Origin: Siphonodentalium dalli
Lineage: Eukaryota > Mollusca > Scaphopoda > Gadilida > Siphonodentaliidae
Length of the DNA stretch: 64,000 nt
Reading direction: 5' to 3'
Assembly (NCBI GenBank): GCA_032622095.1
Contig: CP136066.1
Span: 149,079,559-149,143,558 of the forward strand
The translations under genes and the position numbers were made by a program. How positions within the stretch are numbered: position 1 is the stretch's first letter; each line of letters opens with the position of its first letter. This document shows positions 46,290 through 58,856 of this stretch, piece by piece. The notes beneath the pieces are model-generated. The model ran no database searches. It had not been told where the DNA came from and saw only the letters and a program-made list of their open reading frames with translations.

Positions 46290-48479
46290 AACGCCGAAAG
46301 TGAAGGTGGTCCTGCTATATAGTCAAATTCACACTTCTTCTCGCTCGTTAGTAAAGATCTGATAAAACTTGCCTGTCTAATGACGCGTTAATAACTAAAA
46401 GCTCGCGACATAACGTGTGGCGTGCTGTCCGATAGCCCACCCCTTTCAAACTTATGAGATGGGTGGGTAAATTGCCGCGCGGATTTGTGTATAAGTAATC
46501 GATGAATGGCTCAGGACGACCGGGATAGTCATCGGGTTGTCATAACACGATTCTAAAACGTTTCCCAACGACATTGGTGCACAATGAGTGCCATGAGCGC
46601 AAGTATGAAGCCCATTCACCATGGTCGCGTAGAAAAACCAAATCAGTCCGTTATAAAATATGGGGTTTGACCACTGTTGGATACCCGCTGAGGTTTGTAC
46701 TTTTCAAGATGTCCAAGCCCAGTGGTCAGGATAGACGGTAGGTGTATATATTGTCTTCAGGCATCAATCAGCGACTTCTTTCGGAGATAAACCTTTGAAC
46801 AGTTATGTAGAAATGGGTACCCGACACTTAACGAACACACGCTTCGCATGACAGGCATGTGAAATGTTGCATTTGGCGTGTCAAGTCGTAATCAAATTTC
46901 GAAATTTTCTCGAGGCTGCGTAATTTTACGTAATTGTTTGGCCCTAACTGATCCGCAATGTATTTATTGTCATGGGTAGATTAGGTTACCACACATCTTC
47001 GAAGCAATGGGTGGTGAGAATAAACATTCCATATTTCAATATTGTGTGATTTTGAATATTACGTTTCAATTTGAAGCAAATTTGAATAATGTTGAACACG
47101 TTCCATTGATATAGATATCTTAGGAACCAGATATCTTCATTTCCAACCGAATAGTTCTGATGGCACTCCCAATTGTTCGAGTGAAACAAACCCATTACGG
47201 GCTTGATTGAAGCCTGCAGCGGGGTTTACTGCATGGCGCCCGCCACTGGGTTTACTTAATAGTAGTAAGGTGAGTTTGGAAAGACTTGATAATTCGGGTT
47301 ACTGGATTGATTTTCGGGGAGCTTACTTTTAAAACACGACAACAGATGATTATGTTAGACAACTAGCGTCATACATGTAACCAATATTTGGATTAGTGCA
47401 TACATCGATGGATGAAGGTCGAATTAACCTTGAAATAAGGAATGCGCTCAACTAAGATTAAGTTTTTTCTAAATAATGGTTATCTAAATTATCCATGCAT
47501 GGACTTCTGACACAGCCTACATAATTGTTTCCTCATATATACGGGGACCCTTTCCTAACACTACTTAATGCACCACTTGAAACTAAATAAAACCTTGCTT
47601 CGTGTAAAAGAATCGTGTTTTACTGTCGCCCGCAGCGGCGTTTACTTACCCGCAGCAGTGATTACAGGACGACCGGAATGTATACACATAATTCAAACCG
47701 ATGACACGTGGCAACTGATTGGTGTCTACAGCTCAAAGGTCCAATGCCGCGCTGTTTTAACACTAACCTAAATATACAGATTTGTTATCGAACGTTCTCA
47801 TGTCCTATACTTCGAATACTTTAACCGATGTATATTGTATTATTTTCCTGGAACAGCGCTTGATGTAGACACGCCGAAAAAAAACGCGTATGCCAGGCCT
47901 GATACTATATTGTCCGTAAATATCACCGAGTATCGCGAATCATATATCGTGGTGTAATCGCGGTATACTAGTACGCGCGGTTTTGAAGCAGTAACCTTAC
48001 CGCTGTGTTAGTTGTTACCGGGATGACCCCACGTTATATGTGGTATAAAGGATGGCTGTAGTATAATGTTAGTGTTAATGCGATATTATCCACAAAACAA
48101 ACTTTTGTGAGCGATAAGCAAAAACTCTCAACACCGTGGCGATTTGTTTTCTGAAAGTGATTCACGGTGATCCATTCAAACTGAACTTTTGAGTGGCATG
48201 GACACCGTACTTACGATAATATTGTTGTTGCGTACTCACGTATACAGTATATATTTTATAATCTGGTCATCGCTGCTGACTACTAGAGTTGGTTAATTTC
48301 ACAGATTGCTGCTTTCAGAAGGACTCGCTACATGTAAATTCATGACTGAACTACACTACTAGTGTCCCGTTGAGTCAACTCAGATACACCGCACCCACCT
48401 CGGGGAAGTTACCGAAATTCTACACATCTTCAAAGCTGATGATAAACATTCTTTATGCTAACTCTTAATGCGACCGTCT
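46290..48479. other. 2.2 kb upstream of the PAN exon, nothing recognised
   Basis: It should contain the promoter of the minus-strand gene, but I cannot assign elements. A 67-codon ORF at 47568-47771 (+) has no known domain. Confidence 0.35.
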
Positions 48480-48735
48480 AAGTGCGAGATTGGAGCTGTC
48501 TAGTATTTTAAACACCAGAGAAAATGGAAGGGCTTGGTGAATGTTTTAGAAATTTCCTCACTCAATGGTGCACACAGATGGTTACTTTTACAAAGCACCT
48601 ATGATTGATAAGACAAATTATCCTTAAACAAAATGTTGGTTAAATTGTATGGAATTAGTCTAAATTGACTGTGACACAACATTGGCATGATGAAATACCA
48701 TACTTGAGGTGATGTAGCTCACTTAAATAGATATT
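48480..48735 (+). repeat. Internal fragment of the palindromic-element family
   Basis: It matches 36430-36670 in order: GTCTAGTATTTTAAA, AGAGAAAAATGRAAGGG, TGCACA, CTTAAACAAAATGT, TTGTATGGAMTTAG and TGATGAAATACCATAYTTGAGG. No ends are present. Confidence 0.7.
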
Positions 48736-50600
48736 TGTGTATAATAATATTCAAAACAGCAGTTTATCTCACACATTTATACTGTGATATGTACTGCCCA
48801 TAGACAATTAAAGCACCATATTAATGCGTAGGTATAAGTACAACAAACGTGCACACAACTGCAACAGGACGCTAAATGGCCACACTCACCCCGAGGCGTC
48901 ACATCCGCATGGACAAGTGATGATGTTTACACCAACATACTACAATTTGTAGAGATGCAATTCGGACAAAACATATTATTAACGTTATGCAACTGTATGA
49001 TGTGGTAATACGAACTTATTGGAAATGGAAGCTTATAGCCTTCACATTTTAACCCGAACAATCGATTTGCGTTGATACGTTTGGAGACTACTCAGAATGA
49101 AGACTCGACAGCGTTGTGTGGGACAACCTCAAGAATTGGGTATGGTGAACTATAAAAGATACGAAAAACACAGAGTCTTCAATGAAGGATACTAAATCAG
49201 ACGGATGTTTTGAAAGACGAAGCAGAACAAGTTTATCATCAAGCTCATCCACCCAAAGAACAGTAACCCAAATTTGTTAAATATTTGGTACCACATCTCA
49301 TTACGATGAGAGCACAATACATAAAAACGTGTTTACCACGTCGTCATATTCCAAGTGACACCTCTTCCCTATGATTTCCATAGGTTAAATAGCCATTGGC
49401 ACAGGAATTACCCCTTTGTCGTGAAGCTTGATTTTTGTGGTGTGGTCTAAAATATGACATTATTTTTAGTGCGGTTCTGACACTAGTTACGAAAACACAA
49501 GATTTCAAGGCGAATTCCATTCTAGATGGACATGATTTTTTGGCACATAAAGTTTCCGCAAATGTCAATCTTTCAGATTTAAAGAAAATTTTGGACCTCA
49601 AGGTTGGCTCAAGTTGTGAGACGTAAGAATTCGTTCAATGTCAGCAAGGTATGACTGAGGATTACTATAATGTCGAGAAAGTTGCATGCATGTATAATCT
49701 AGATACGAAAATCCTCTTGCATGCGTTGGAACGCGATATGAAATAAAGGCTACCAAACAGTTTACGTGCATCTTTTTAAACGATGAAATATGACATAGAC
49801 TCATCAGACAAAGGCCAAAGTCAGTCCTGGTCCTTACATACATGCTTTGGATACGTTTCAAACAAACTCGATGGATTTTTCTCGAGCGAAGTAGAGTCAG
49901 ACACTGGAGTTTAACAGTCGCTTAGAAACGTCATGGGGTTTTCATTGTTTATAATATGTTCCGTATTGACGCATTTACTGTCTAGCGATCACAGTTGTCA
50001 TTGTTCCCCTATCCGACTATTCTCAGTTTGATATACCATACGACTGAAACGACGTTTGGACACAATCAATCAGTCAAATTGTGGCTTGGAGATTTTAGAT
50101 ACACTGCCCTGGATTTCAAAACATATTCCATGAATATTTTAACTTGATTATTTCGTTGTGAAATACCAATTGGTAAAAACAAGATATGTATATATACATA
50201 TTATGGTTCGATGTCATGCCATCATTTGTGGAAAAATGTCAATTTGCCGTTGTATGTATATTTGTGCAATGTGCTATATTTATTGTTGTGGATACCGGTC
50301 ACTTAAATTGTGAACTTTTAGCTATATCTTAATGGATTGTCTCGACGCAATGTGGGAATCGCATGCGAATCTAGTTTGTATGTTAATTGCAGAGAATCGT
50401 ACATTTAGAAGGGACGAATTCAACACCAGAGTGTATACATTAGTGTCCAACTGTCCATGATAAGGCATGATGGGTGGGAGTAGCGATCACGAATTATATA
50501 CCATCGCACATTCGAAAGCTGGTAAGATTCAGACCCATATATTGGATTATGTACTATAAGCGCTAATAGGTGAGTCATGGATGATCTGCTGCAGTCATTT
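48736..50600. other. No recognisable feature
   Basis: Small ORFs at 49344-49861 lack known domains. No repeat pair was seen. Confidence 0.35.
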
Positions 50601-50664
50601 CTCAAATATATTTACATCACATACATGTATGCCATATGCGACGACCCCCTGGACACTCTTCTTG

Positions 50665-50845
50665 GCGCAGACGGCATCAGACAAGTAACACTAAGTCTTG
50701 TTCTTCTCCCCACCATAAGATAACTCTTTGCACGAACCCTCACATAGCCCAGCACACTGAATCTCTGAGTGAGCCGTCTCCACTCGTGCAGAGAACGGCA
50801 CATCCAGCAGGTGATATATCGTCAACTACCATAAACTGTATGCAG
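50665..50845 (-). pseudogene. Second PAN exon, frameshifted
   Basis: This is a diverged copy of the exon at 46019-46289. The minus strand reads FMVVDDISPAGC, then loses two bases compared with the intact exon (GGATGTGCCGTTCTC against GGCTGTGCACCATTCCC). In a shifted frame it continues with ETAHSEIQCAGLCEGSCKEL, SYGGEKN and an in-frame TAG. The signal-peptide part and donor are not recognisable. It is a tandem exon or gene duplicate that decayed, about 4.5 kb upstream of the intact one. Confidence 0.75.
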
Positions 50846-50899
50846 TCCACAGTACAAAGCGAGATAGCGTAACTAAATTTACCCTCTAGGAACCTCATT

Positions 50900-51165
50900 C
50901 TGCTTAGTCCTCAACTGCTATGGGAGACATATGACGGATTGAAGCTCCCAAGTTGAAAATGGTTGATGTTCACCCATTAGTCACCTCGATTATGCATTTT
51001 ATCTTCTGCAAATTAGCGGATATAGAAACTGATCAGGGGGGAATTAACTAAGACAATGTCAATTTGAGACTATAGATACTTCCCAGAAGATCAGGCCCCA
51101 GCAGAATGAGGTCCCCGGCGGGTGTATTTAGTGATGCTAGTCCACCTTCTGTGGACCTCATTCTG
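50900..51165 (-). mobile_element. Dispersed MITE-like repeat, copy 2
   Basis: It is the inverted counterpart of 27950-28240. It shares, reversed, TCTGGGAAGTATCTATAGT, TGCATAATCGAGGTGAC, TAATGGGTGAACATCA and GGAGCTTCAATC. GACCTCATTCTGC / GCAGAATGAGGTCC words inside pair with each other. Confidence 0.6.
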
Positions 51166-52660
51166 CAAATGACAGACATTGTTAAGGCTTGACCACCATA
51201 CATCGAAATATTGTTCATTCAAGAGGTAGACATGCCACTACATTCACAATAAAGGTATGTATCTCGAATTTACACCAGCGTTTGATTTCCATAGTGCATT
51301 GTTCAGAAGTACAGTTATGATAATGAACACTTGTGAGCATTAGTGATGCAACCGTATTTTTTAAAATATATTTTATTAAAGAATTGCCATTCCTTCCCCG
51401 TGATTGAATAACATTGACGGCCTAGGGAAATGCGAACCACGGAGCCCAACATATTTCCAACCGTTAATTGTAATTTGAAGAACTGTTAATTTATATCATG
51501 TTATGCCCACATTTATGTTGTTAAACCACATGATTCAAAGTCCATATTGAAATGGTGGCTTTGACTTCCTGCCACACAAACAGCTATTGGCAATGACAGG
51601 ACAACATGCCGATAGGCTAACAAATGCCTGAATTATCTATATACAAACATTTAGATCTGAAAATACATATCGCCACAATGGCACATTTTCATCTGTTTTA
51701 TTTTTATTTGTGTACATTAATGCGATAAACGGTCTTTAATCTTACCATATCAAGACCTAACAGGAAACACTCCTATTGACCCATGCCCAAGAACAACCCG
51801 AACCCTATCTTTGAATGCTATACATTGATTAATATTCTGTGCAGTGTATAAAGCAATAAACAGTGTTTATTGACATATGTGTACCCCGGGGCGGGGTCAC
51901 GAAGTAACAAAGGAGAGCATAATTTCATGTTGTAAACCCTTTACATTTTAAATAACCATTGATGGGTTGTTCCATTAAGAAATGTTTAGATAATAAGTTA
52001 AACAAACGACCAGATATATCGAAATTATTATCTGAACTTTCCCCACCAATGAATATGACTTCTTCTGAACTTGTATTATATTTTGGTCTGACCCATCAAT
52101 ATTGAAAATACACTGTTGTAACTGAGCGGGAATATCCATTTAGTAACAAAAGGGTAAAACAGTCACGGGTTTTGTTTATTGTTGTACTGACGTATGTGAT
52201 GCTTAGTCACCGCGAGATCATTGTTCTGGCGAAACAAGGCGTCGAAAACATACAGAAATATCTTAAGAGTGTTCACACTATAGGACACCAAACACTTTAT
52301 CATGTTTATGAGTTTGATCGTAGGCATTAAGTATTTTCTGATGGGCTCTGGCCATAACATAATTGGAATGAACTATGTTTTACCGGGAGTTTGATGGCAT
52401 ACATTAAATTTGTTTTGATGGTGCGCGTTCTCCCACAAAGGGACGAATTTTCTCTTCGCATGGAGATGGACATAATGAGTATCCCTGCTATGTCTATGCA
52501 TGCGGATGAACAAAAAAATCGTTGGGACTGTAGATAATTCAGAGAGGTTTCGTATGTCACGGATGAGCAACGGATACGTTTAGGCCGACGGTTAGGGTAG
52601 TACGTAATCAAGTTATGCGCACCTGCTAGCCGTAGCCGTAATTTCCTAGCCCACGCCTTG
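51166..52660. other. No recognisable gene
   Basis: ATAAACGGTCTTTAATCTTACCATATC at 51723 is a remnant of the family A MITE interior. A 118-codon minus ORF (52327-52683) has no domain. Confidence 0.35.
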
Positions 52661-52670
52661 GTATACGGTC

Positions 52671-52856
52671 CTGCTAGAATCAATTACACCTGTTTGGATC
52701 GATGTTTATAACTGACGATTTTCTCTAAAAACGTGAACAAAAACAACCCAACCTCCGACGGTTCCTGCTAGAATCAATTACACCTGTTTTGATCCATGTT
52801 TACAACTGACGATTTTCTCTAAAAAAAAGTAAACAAAAACAACCCAACCTCAGAAT
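52671..52856. repeat. Two-copy tandem duplication (about 94 bp)
   Basis: CTGCTAGAATCAATTACACC, TGTTTRYAACTGACGATTTTC, TCTAAAAA and ACAAAAACAACCCAACCTC occur twice with few differences, so the duplication is recent. Confidence 0.9.
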
Positions 52857-53279
52857 AAAATGGCGTGCATCTCGCTCGACAACCAGTGTGTGATTATTTT
52901 TCCATCTGAGGTGGTAGCAGGAGGTTTAATACATGCACTATATTTTTTCAATAATTAATATTGTAAATTAATATTTTAGTGAATATTGGCCTGTATTTTA
53001 CACATTAATGACTAGATTAGCTATACCAATTCGTCTAATAGAATTACGTCAACATAACCGTGGATTAGAGGCCATCATACTGCTATTGTATTGTTGTTTT
53101 GTTATATATCGAAGCATTTGCGAAGTTGTCGAACATATTTTTTGAGATGGTAACGTTTATCTAGTTCGAAGATGCAGGCTACAAAAGATACAAGCGGTAA
53201 ATTTTACAGCGGACCTTTCGTATGGACTTCTAGAATGTCCCATATGATATCGCCCTTAAATTATATCACTCTCTCCATA

Positions 53280-53312
53280 CAACTAAGGCCTCACGTGCCT
53301 TTGAATTTTGAA
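53280..53312 (-). mobile_element. Family A MITE end fragment
   Basis: AACTAAGGCCTCACGTGCCTTTGAA resembles the reversed end TTTAAAGGCGCGTGCGGCCTTAATT of the copy at 43551. The interior is missing. Confidence 0.4.
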
Positions 53313-53547
53313 TTTGTTTAATCTCAATAAAAAACCGTACATATGCATACAGTATTTGAGAAAAAATATATGAATAAGTTTACATGTGGAATTAATATTT
53401 ACAAGTGATCAAGCACATTACATATATACAAGAAACACAACCAATTCTCGCCATTAACATCGGCATTTATTATCATGTATTCGCCCTATACGATGAATAA
53501 CAAAATAAAAACTGTTTTAATCACACGAACACAACTGAATAACAGCG

Positions 53548-54425
53548 ATGAAAAGAGCCGAAATTGTGAACAATTCTCCAAATTTCAATAAAAAGTAAAT
53601 GTTTGAAGAAACATGTTCGGTCTTTATTATTGTGTGAGGGTATTTTAGGCATTCGGGATGTTGCAAAAAATGTTTTCAACTTGAACAGTCTGACATTAAA
53701 ATTGTTGAATTTGCAAAAAATAACGAGTCTTGTATTAACTGCATATATTCTGACGATGGTTTAATATGGCTATTGTATTCTCACAATTTTGTTGTTGAGC
53801 GATGCCGAATCTAAATTGAACTGCCAGTTGACAGTTGTTTCACTAGAGTTGCGAGAGATGACACACCTTCACACAAATTAAGAGCACACACCAGTCGGAT
53901 GCCTGTTTTATGTCTAGACCGACGGGCACTTACTATCCGACTCGTTTCGTGATATTTTGAACAATTTAGAACTCTAAAGTCATGTTAATTACACTGCAAC
54001 TTGAATTCAAGACATGCTGGTAAACACAACAGATATTGAGCGGGGTGAAATACTCATATGCTATTACATTGATGAAAAGGTGAGCCCCTATACCCAATGG
54101 TAATGCATTTGGTCTCTTGGCAAAATACGCATAAGCAGTATATACGTTCCTTAGCCCATCCATATAAATTTGAAAATTCAAATTTGCAGCCGAAGTTTAT
54201 GACATTTAGATGCGATTTTGTTACAAGTGTTGGTCACATAAACCCATACTTTCATTCCAAACAATACCTAATCCGTTGGCAGTCATCCAGTAAATGACTG
54301 CTGTTATGTGTGTGCACTAGCTGGTGACTGACACACGAGTCTTAAAAACAATTTCTAATCTGACATTTCACAATTTACCAAGGTGATTGATTTCAGTATA
54401 AGGATCCTCTAAATTTACTTCACCA
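53548..54425 (+). repeat. Dispersed duplicate, copy 2 of 9555-10640
   Basis: Same orientation and block order as 9555-10640, with indels. The best preserved stretch is 53995-54120 (GCAACTTGAATTCAAGACATG, GGTAAACACAACAGA, GAGCCCCTRTAC, AATGGTMATGCATTTRGTCTC). Confidence 0.7.
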
Positions 54426-54834
54426 TGACAACTTACATATAAGCTGTATTTTTTGTCAAGTTTCCTCGTATGTAAACCAGCTAGTTAAACCATAGAGCGA
54501 GATGCTAGCATCTCGTTCTACCGATATAACAAGCAGGTTTACGCCGAAGTAAACTTGGGCTATATTTAAGGGGTTCACCTGTTTGAAAATTCCAATTGGA
54601 CCGCTATTAGTTGAGATTTTCCCTCATGGCGGAGACCCAGGTCCCTTTTTCAATTAGGGTAGGACAATCTCTGTTATTCCTTTCATAACTTGAAAGGACC
54701 ATAAACGATTTCACTACAAAGTCACTCCACAGCATCAGGAAACAATTAGCCCCAAGAGGAAACTAAAAAACTTGCATGAATTATTCAGAGAACCAAAGAA
54801 TTTAACACCACAAATTATAGCGATGATGAAAGAC

Positions 54835-55077
54835 GCGCGTCCGCTTTTGCAAGGTTATGGTGCGAATAGTATACAGTAGTGTCATCAGCTAAAAATAGAA
54901 GTGATAAAGCAGTAGATTTATGCATATCATTGACATAGATTAAAACATAATCTGTCCGACAACATATCACTGGGGAACTCCACATTTAATAGAAAGTTTC
55001 GATTAATGCGCGCCTTTAAGTCCCCATATTGAGCTTTATTTGTCAAGTAGTTTCTAAAGCATTCATTCAACTTTATC
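54835..55077 (-). pseudogene. LINE reverse transcriptase fragment
   Basis: The minus strand reads FRNYLTNKAQYGDL, then SIKCGVPQ, IMF-IYVNDMHKSTALSLLF and LADDTTVYYSHHNLAKAD. The CGVPQG, IYVNDM and ADDT motifs are palm motifs B and C of LINE polymerases. Frameshifts and a damaged G-S position break it. It stops precisely where the palindromic block (55078) starts, and its endonuclease partner lies on the other side of that block. Confidence 0.8.
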
Positions 55078-56930
55078 CTCGCGCAAATACGCACATAATC
55101 GACCTATAATGTGAAATAGGTATTATCTTTTTCCGAAATATGCAGATCTGGCTGTTATCTCAAAAAACCCGCAAATTTTCTGCTTATAATGTAACTTGTT
55201 TTAGGTATATAATATGCTTATACTCGCAGAATTTTGAGTCGATATTGTACTGAAAATTAGAGTATTTTAGTCATGTTATAGACTCATAATGAGGCCATTC
55301 TAGGCATATTGTGTTCAGACAATGACACAAAGAAGTCAACTCACGACTGCTCGGGTGTACTCTCTTTAATATGTACTTTCATGTGGTCCGCGCCATGGAA
55401 CGAAATAATGGCGATCATTCCATATCTGCTTATTTCAGAATCAAATAATCACATTGTGTATCTATTTCACATTATTGGGCGATTTTGTGCGTATTCAAAA
55501 TATCCTCGCATATATACGCACATAATCGACATATAAAGTGAAATATGTACATAATGTGACTATTTGATTCTGAAATAAGGAGATAAGGGAGTAATATAAT
55601 TATATCCGTTATTTCGTTTTACTTCGCGGGCCACAGAGAAAAAACATGCCAAAGAGCGTGCACATGAACAGTGAAATGGCTTATTTGTGTTAATGTCCGC
55701 ACGTTATCTGCTAAGAATCGCCTCATTATGAGTACATAATGTGACTAAATCGCTCTCATTTTCAGCACATTATCGTCTCAAAATGAGGCGATTCTCAGCT
55801 GATTATATTATTCTTAAGCAGATAATGTGCGAATTTTCGGGACAACAGGCTGGCGTATTTGCGTGAGAAATTGTTGAATTATTAGTTTTCTTATGCCATC
55901 CATATTCTAATCTCAATAAAACCGCACATTATCTGCATATAACATAACTAATTTAGGCAGATAATCTGCTTAGAATTGCCGCATTTTTAGTCGGTAATGT
56001 TCTGAAATTGAGAACGTTTTAGTTGTATTGTCGACTCATATTGAGGCGATTGCAAGCAGATTATGTACAGACAGTGACAAAAATAAGCCAAGTGATGACT
56101 TGCCGGGTTTACCTCTTTAACATGTGTTTTCACTGTGGCGCGCCATAAAACGAAATAACGGCCATGAGTCCATTATCAGCCTATTTCAATTTAAAATAAT
56201 CACATTATGGGCATATTCAGCCTGATCTTCCGAAAACCAGCACATTAACTGCTTATAATAAAACTTATTGTAGGTAGATAATCTGCTTAGAATCGCCTCT
56301 TTTTGAGTCGATAATGTGCTGAAAATCCGAACATTTTAGTCACATTATCGACTAGACTAACAATGAGGCGACTCTAAGCAGATTATATCCGTACAATGAC
56401 ACAAATAAGCCAACTCACGACTTTTCACGTCTACGCTCTTTAGCATGTGTTTTCACTGTGGCCCGCGCCATAAAACAAAACTACGGGTAAAATTCTATTA
56501 TCTGCTTATTTCATAATCAAATAATCACACGATGTACTTTTTTTCACATTATAGGTCGATTTTATTTAATGCGTATTTCTGAGAGGATGTGTTCACATAT
56601 TTCACATTATAGGTAGATCGATTGCGTGCGTATTTGCCCGAGGATATGTGGTTTAATACAACATATCCTCGTGCAAATACGCACATACTCGACAATAATG
56701 TGAAATAGGTACATAATATGATCATTTTATTCTGAAATAAACAGGCAATGGACTCATGTCCGTTATTTCGTTGTATGGCGCCGGCCACAGCCAAACCACA
56801 TGTTAAAGAGCGTACACCTGAAAAGTCATGAGTTGGATTATTTGTGTCATTTTCCGCAATAATCTGCTTAGATCATCTGCCTAAAACAAGTTCTATGATA
56901 AGCAGATAGTGTTCGGTTTTACGGGAGAAT
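55078..56930. mobile_element. 1.85 kb block of palindromic and inverted units inside a LINE
   Basis: The block opens and is punctuated by CCTCGYGCAAATACGCACATA words. A unit with CACAAATAAGCCAACTCACGA, CGCTCTTTARCATGTGTTTTC, CACTGTGGCCCGCGCCAT and AACGAAATAACGG occurs forward at 55317, 56076 and 56391 and inverted near 55615 and 56760. Between them, AGCAGATAATCTGCTTAGAATCGCC and TGAGTCGATAATGTGCTGAAAA face GTCACATTATCGACT and GAGGCGATTCTAAGCAGATTA, making stems of about 50 bases. At 56610-56700 GTGCGTATTTGC-CGAGGATATGT pairs with ACATATCCTCGTGCAAATACGCAC. No ORF or transposase was seen. Confidence 0.75.
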
Positions 56931-56940
56931 ATGCTGTTTA

Positions 56941-57290
56941 ATAAGTCGATATTGAAATCACCAATTATAATTGTTTTCTTGTGTTCCTATTAAATTGAAC
57001 CATTTTTTCAATATTTAGTTAATGAATTTGTTCAGGTCGGCTCTTGGAGGTGTATTTGGTCTGTAACAGTTCCATCAATATATGTTTTGATTTTATTGGT
57101 TAGACTTCAACAAATAATGACTCAAAGACATGATAAATAAATGTAGATAAATCATCTCGAATTATATAGGATAAATCTGTCCTAATATATCTTCCTGCAC
57201 CACCATGGCAGTCATCTCCGTCGGAGAGACATCTCTTAATCAAGGGATTGTAACCATTTAGAGGGAGATCGATACTATCGGGTGTCTTGC
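56941..57290 (-). pseudogene. LINE endonuclease (APE-type) fragment
   Basis: The minus strand reads LNGYNPLIKRCLSDGDD, then GRYIRTDLSYIIRDDL, FESLFVEV and, after a frameshift, IGDFNID. The GG-G-YI, ESLFVE and GDFN signatures belong to the apurinic-like endonuclease of non-LTR retrotransposons. With 54835-55077 it is one interrupted LINE; the sequence between GDFNID and the polymerase palm is missing. Confidence 0.8.
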
Positions 57291-58270
57291 AAATTCAATG
57301 ACTCCGAATTTTTATTTATTTTTCTGCAGTGCATACATTAGAGTACTTGTATTTTGGTCATTCCAGTGTGAAGTGAGGCTTTGGAAATTTAAATGAAATA
57401 CTGAAAATTAGACAGCATTATTATTATTAATATAAAATACATTTCAAACGCATCGGACAATCAATTAGTTCCAATGCGCGTACAAAATAGAAACATCCTA
57501 TACACACACACAAAAACAAAATATCATTTTGTCCTTGCAGCCTGATAGGCGCTAAGACGTAACGATATTGTAGTATGTACAAAATAGAAAATTCCTACAC
57601 AAGAAACATATATAATACAACAGTTAGGCCAGACGCGTCATCTCCGGTTTAAACCTCCGAGCTTAAACCTGGTTTAAACCCACATTGGCGGTCCAGCTAA
57701 ACCGGGTCTAATGGGGCGTGTTTGTCGTTCAGTTGCCAGCTAATTGACAACTCGATTCGGTGATATGATTATGCAATCAAACTACCCTCTTACCAATCGG
57801 ATCTAAAGATAGGTCGATATAATGGTTATTGACAAGTCATAAAGTATCGTGACCGCGTGCACGCTCAATGGATTTATTCATTGAGAAACAATTATTACTC
57901 ATTGACTATTAATCCGATTTCATTCTGTGTTTAAATCAATTTAACAAAGGGCATGTCTCTCAACATGATTTCCACGCTGTGTTCATCACTTTGTTAGTGA
58001 TATATTTCTGCAACACTGTAAAAATATTATACCGACCCTGTCCAGTTTTCTTTTTCGAACTGAACTGACAACGACCAACAGGACTGAAAACCAAATTCAG
58101 TTATCTGTATTGAGGAGAACAGCTGAGCAAAATCAATCTGAGGTGTGCTATTTATAGGCGGTAACTCAACAGGACACAAATTGTGTTATCCGTGGCCAGT
58201 AGGGCATATCGAGGTCCACATATGGTCCAATTGTCGATGCTCTGCTCCTTATAATTTCCGAGATAATACA
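57291..58270. other. No recognisable gene
   Basis: ACCTCCGAGCTTAAACCTGG and TTTAAACCC words near 57650-57710 form small palindromes. Nothing else is supported. Confidence 0.35.
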
Positions 58271-58274
58271 AGAA

Positions 58275-58500
58275 CAAAAATCAGATAAAGGGAGATAACT
58301 CCACGGGGAAACGCGGACAATATTCTTAATATGACTATTAGTTAGAACTCATTAGCCCCAACATACGTACACACTTTGAGTGTGCTAGTTCTCAGATTTT
58401 CGGATATCATTGCGTTGAAAATTGGTTAAGTATAATCATAGAGAGAAAAAAACGTAAATGGGAGATAACTCCGCGAAAGAAACCTTCGGCCGAAATAGGG
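58275..58500 (+). repeat. Two tandem SINE-like units (about 175 bp)
   Basis: AAAGGGAGATAACTCCACGG (58288) and AAATGGGAGATAACTCCGCG (58455) head similar units with ATTCTTAATAT/ATCTTCATTTTC-type text, TTAG-, CATACRTACA and TTGAGT. They are related in grammar to 20040-20790 and 45160-45597. Confidence 0.6.
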
Positions 58501-58639
58501 ATATCTTCATTTTCAGTAGCCCTTAGATGCCTACATACATTGAGTATTTTTCCAAACTTAAATAAATGTATTTAAAACCAGTTTAGCCTCTCTTGACCTT
58601 TTTTTATTTTACTGGGATGCTTATAATGGGTTAATGTAC

Positions 58640-58725
58640 TTTAATGTACCACTGAGAAACATTAATTGTGTTGCAATTAGTTTGAGGTGAAAACAAATAC
58701 ATTGCACTACACTTACGAATCCGAG
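58640..58725 (-). repeat. End fragment of the palindromic-element family
   Basis: GTTGCAATTAGTTTGAGGTGAAA-ACA and ACATTGCACTA correspond to the right end of 36031-38302 (GTTGCAATTATTTTGAGGTGAAA, AAATGCACTGGACTA). Confidence 0.6.
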
Positions 58726-58782
58726 TGCACATAAGGCATCTGCACTGTTAAGAAATATCAAGTGTTACATAACGTATACAAA

Positions 58783-58856
58783 TTTATCATTCAAATGTAT
58801 ATAGCTAACAGTGGACAAATTTATCATTCAAATGTACATAGCTAACTGTGGACCCC
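58783..58856. repeat. Two-copy tandem repeat (37 bp)
   Basis: AAATTTATCATTCAAATGTA, YATAGCTAACWGTGGAC is present twice in tandem. It overlaps the 3' part of the possible exon at 58805. Confidence 0.9.

Noticed and set aside
52327-52683. 118-codon minus ORF as a gene or second lectin last exon
   Set aside because: I compared it with the lectin exon at 7720-7949 and found no alignable cysteine pattern or motif.
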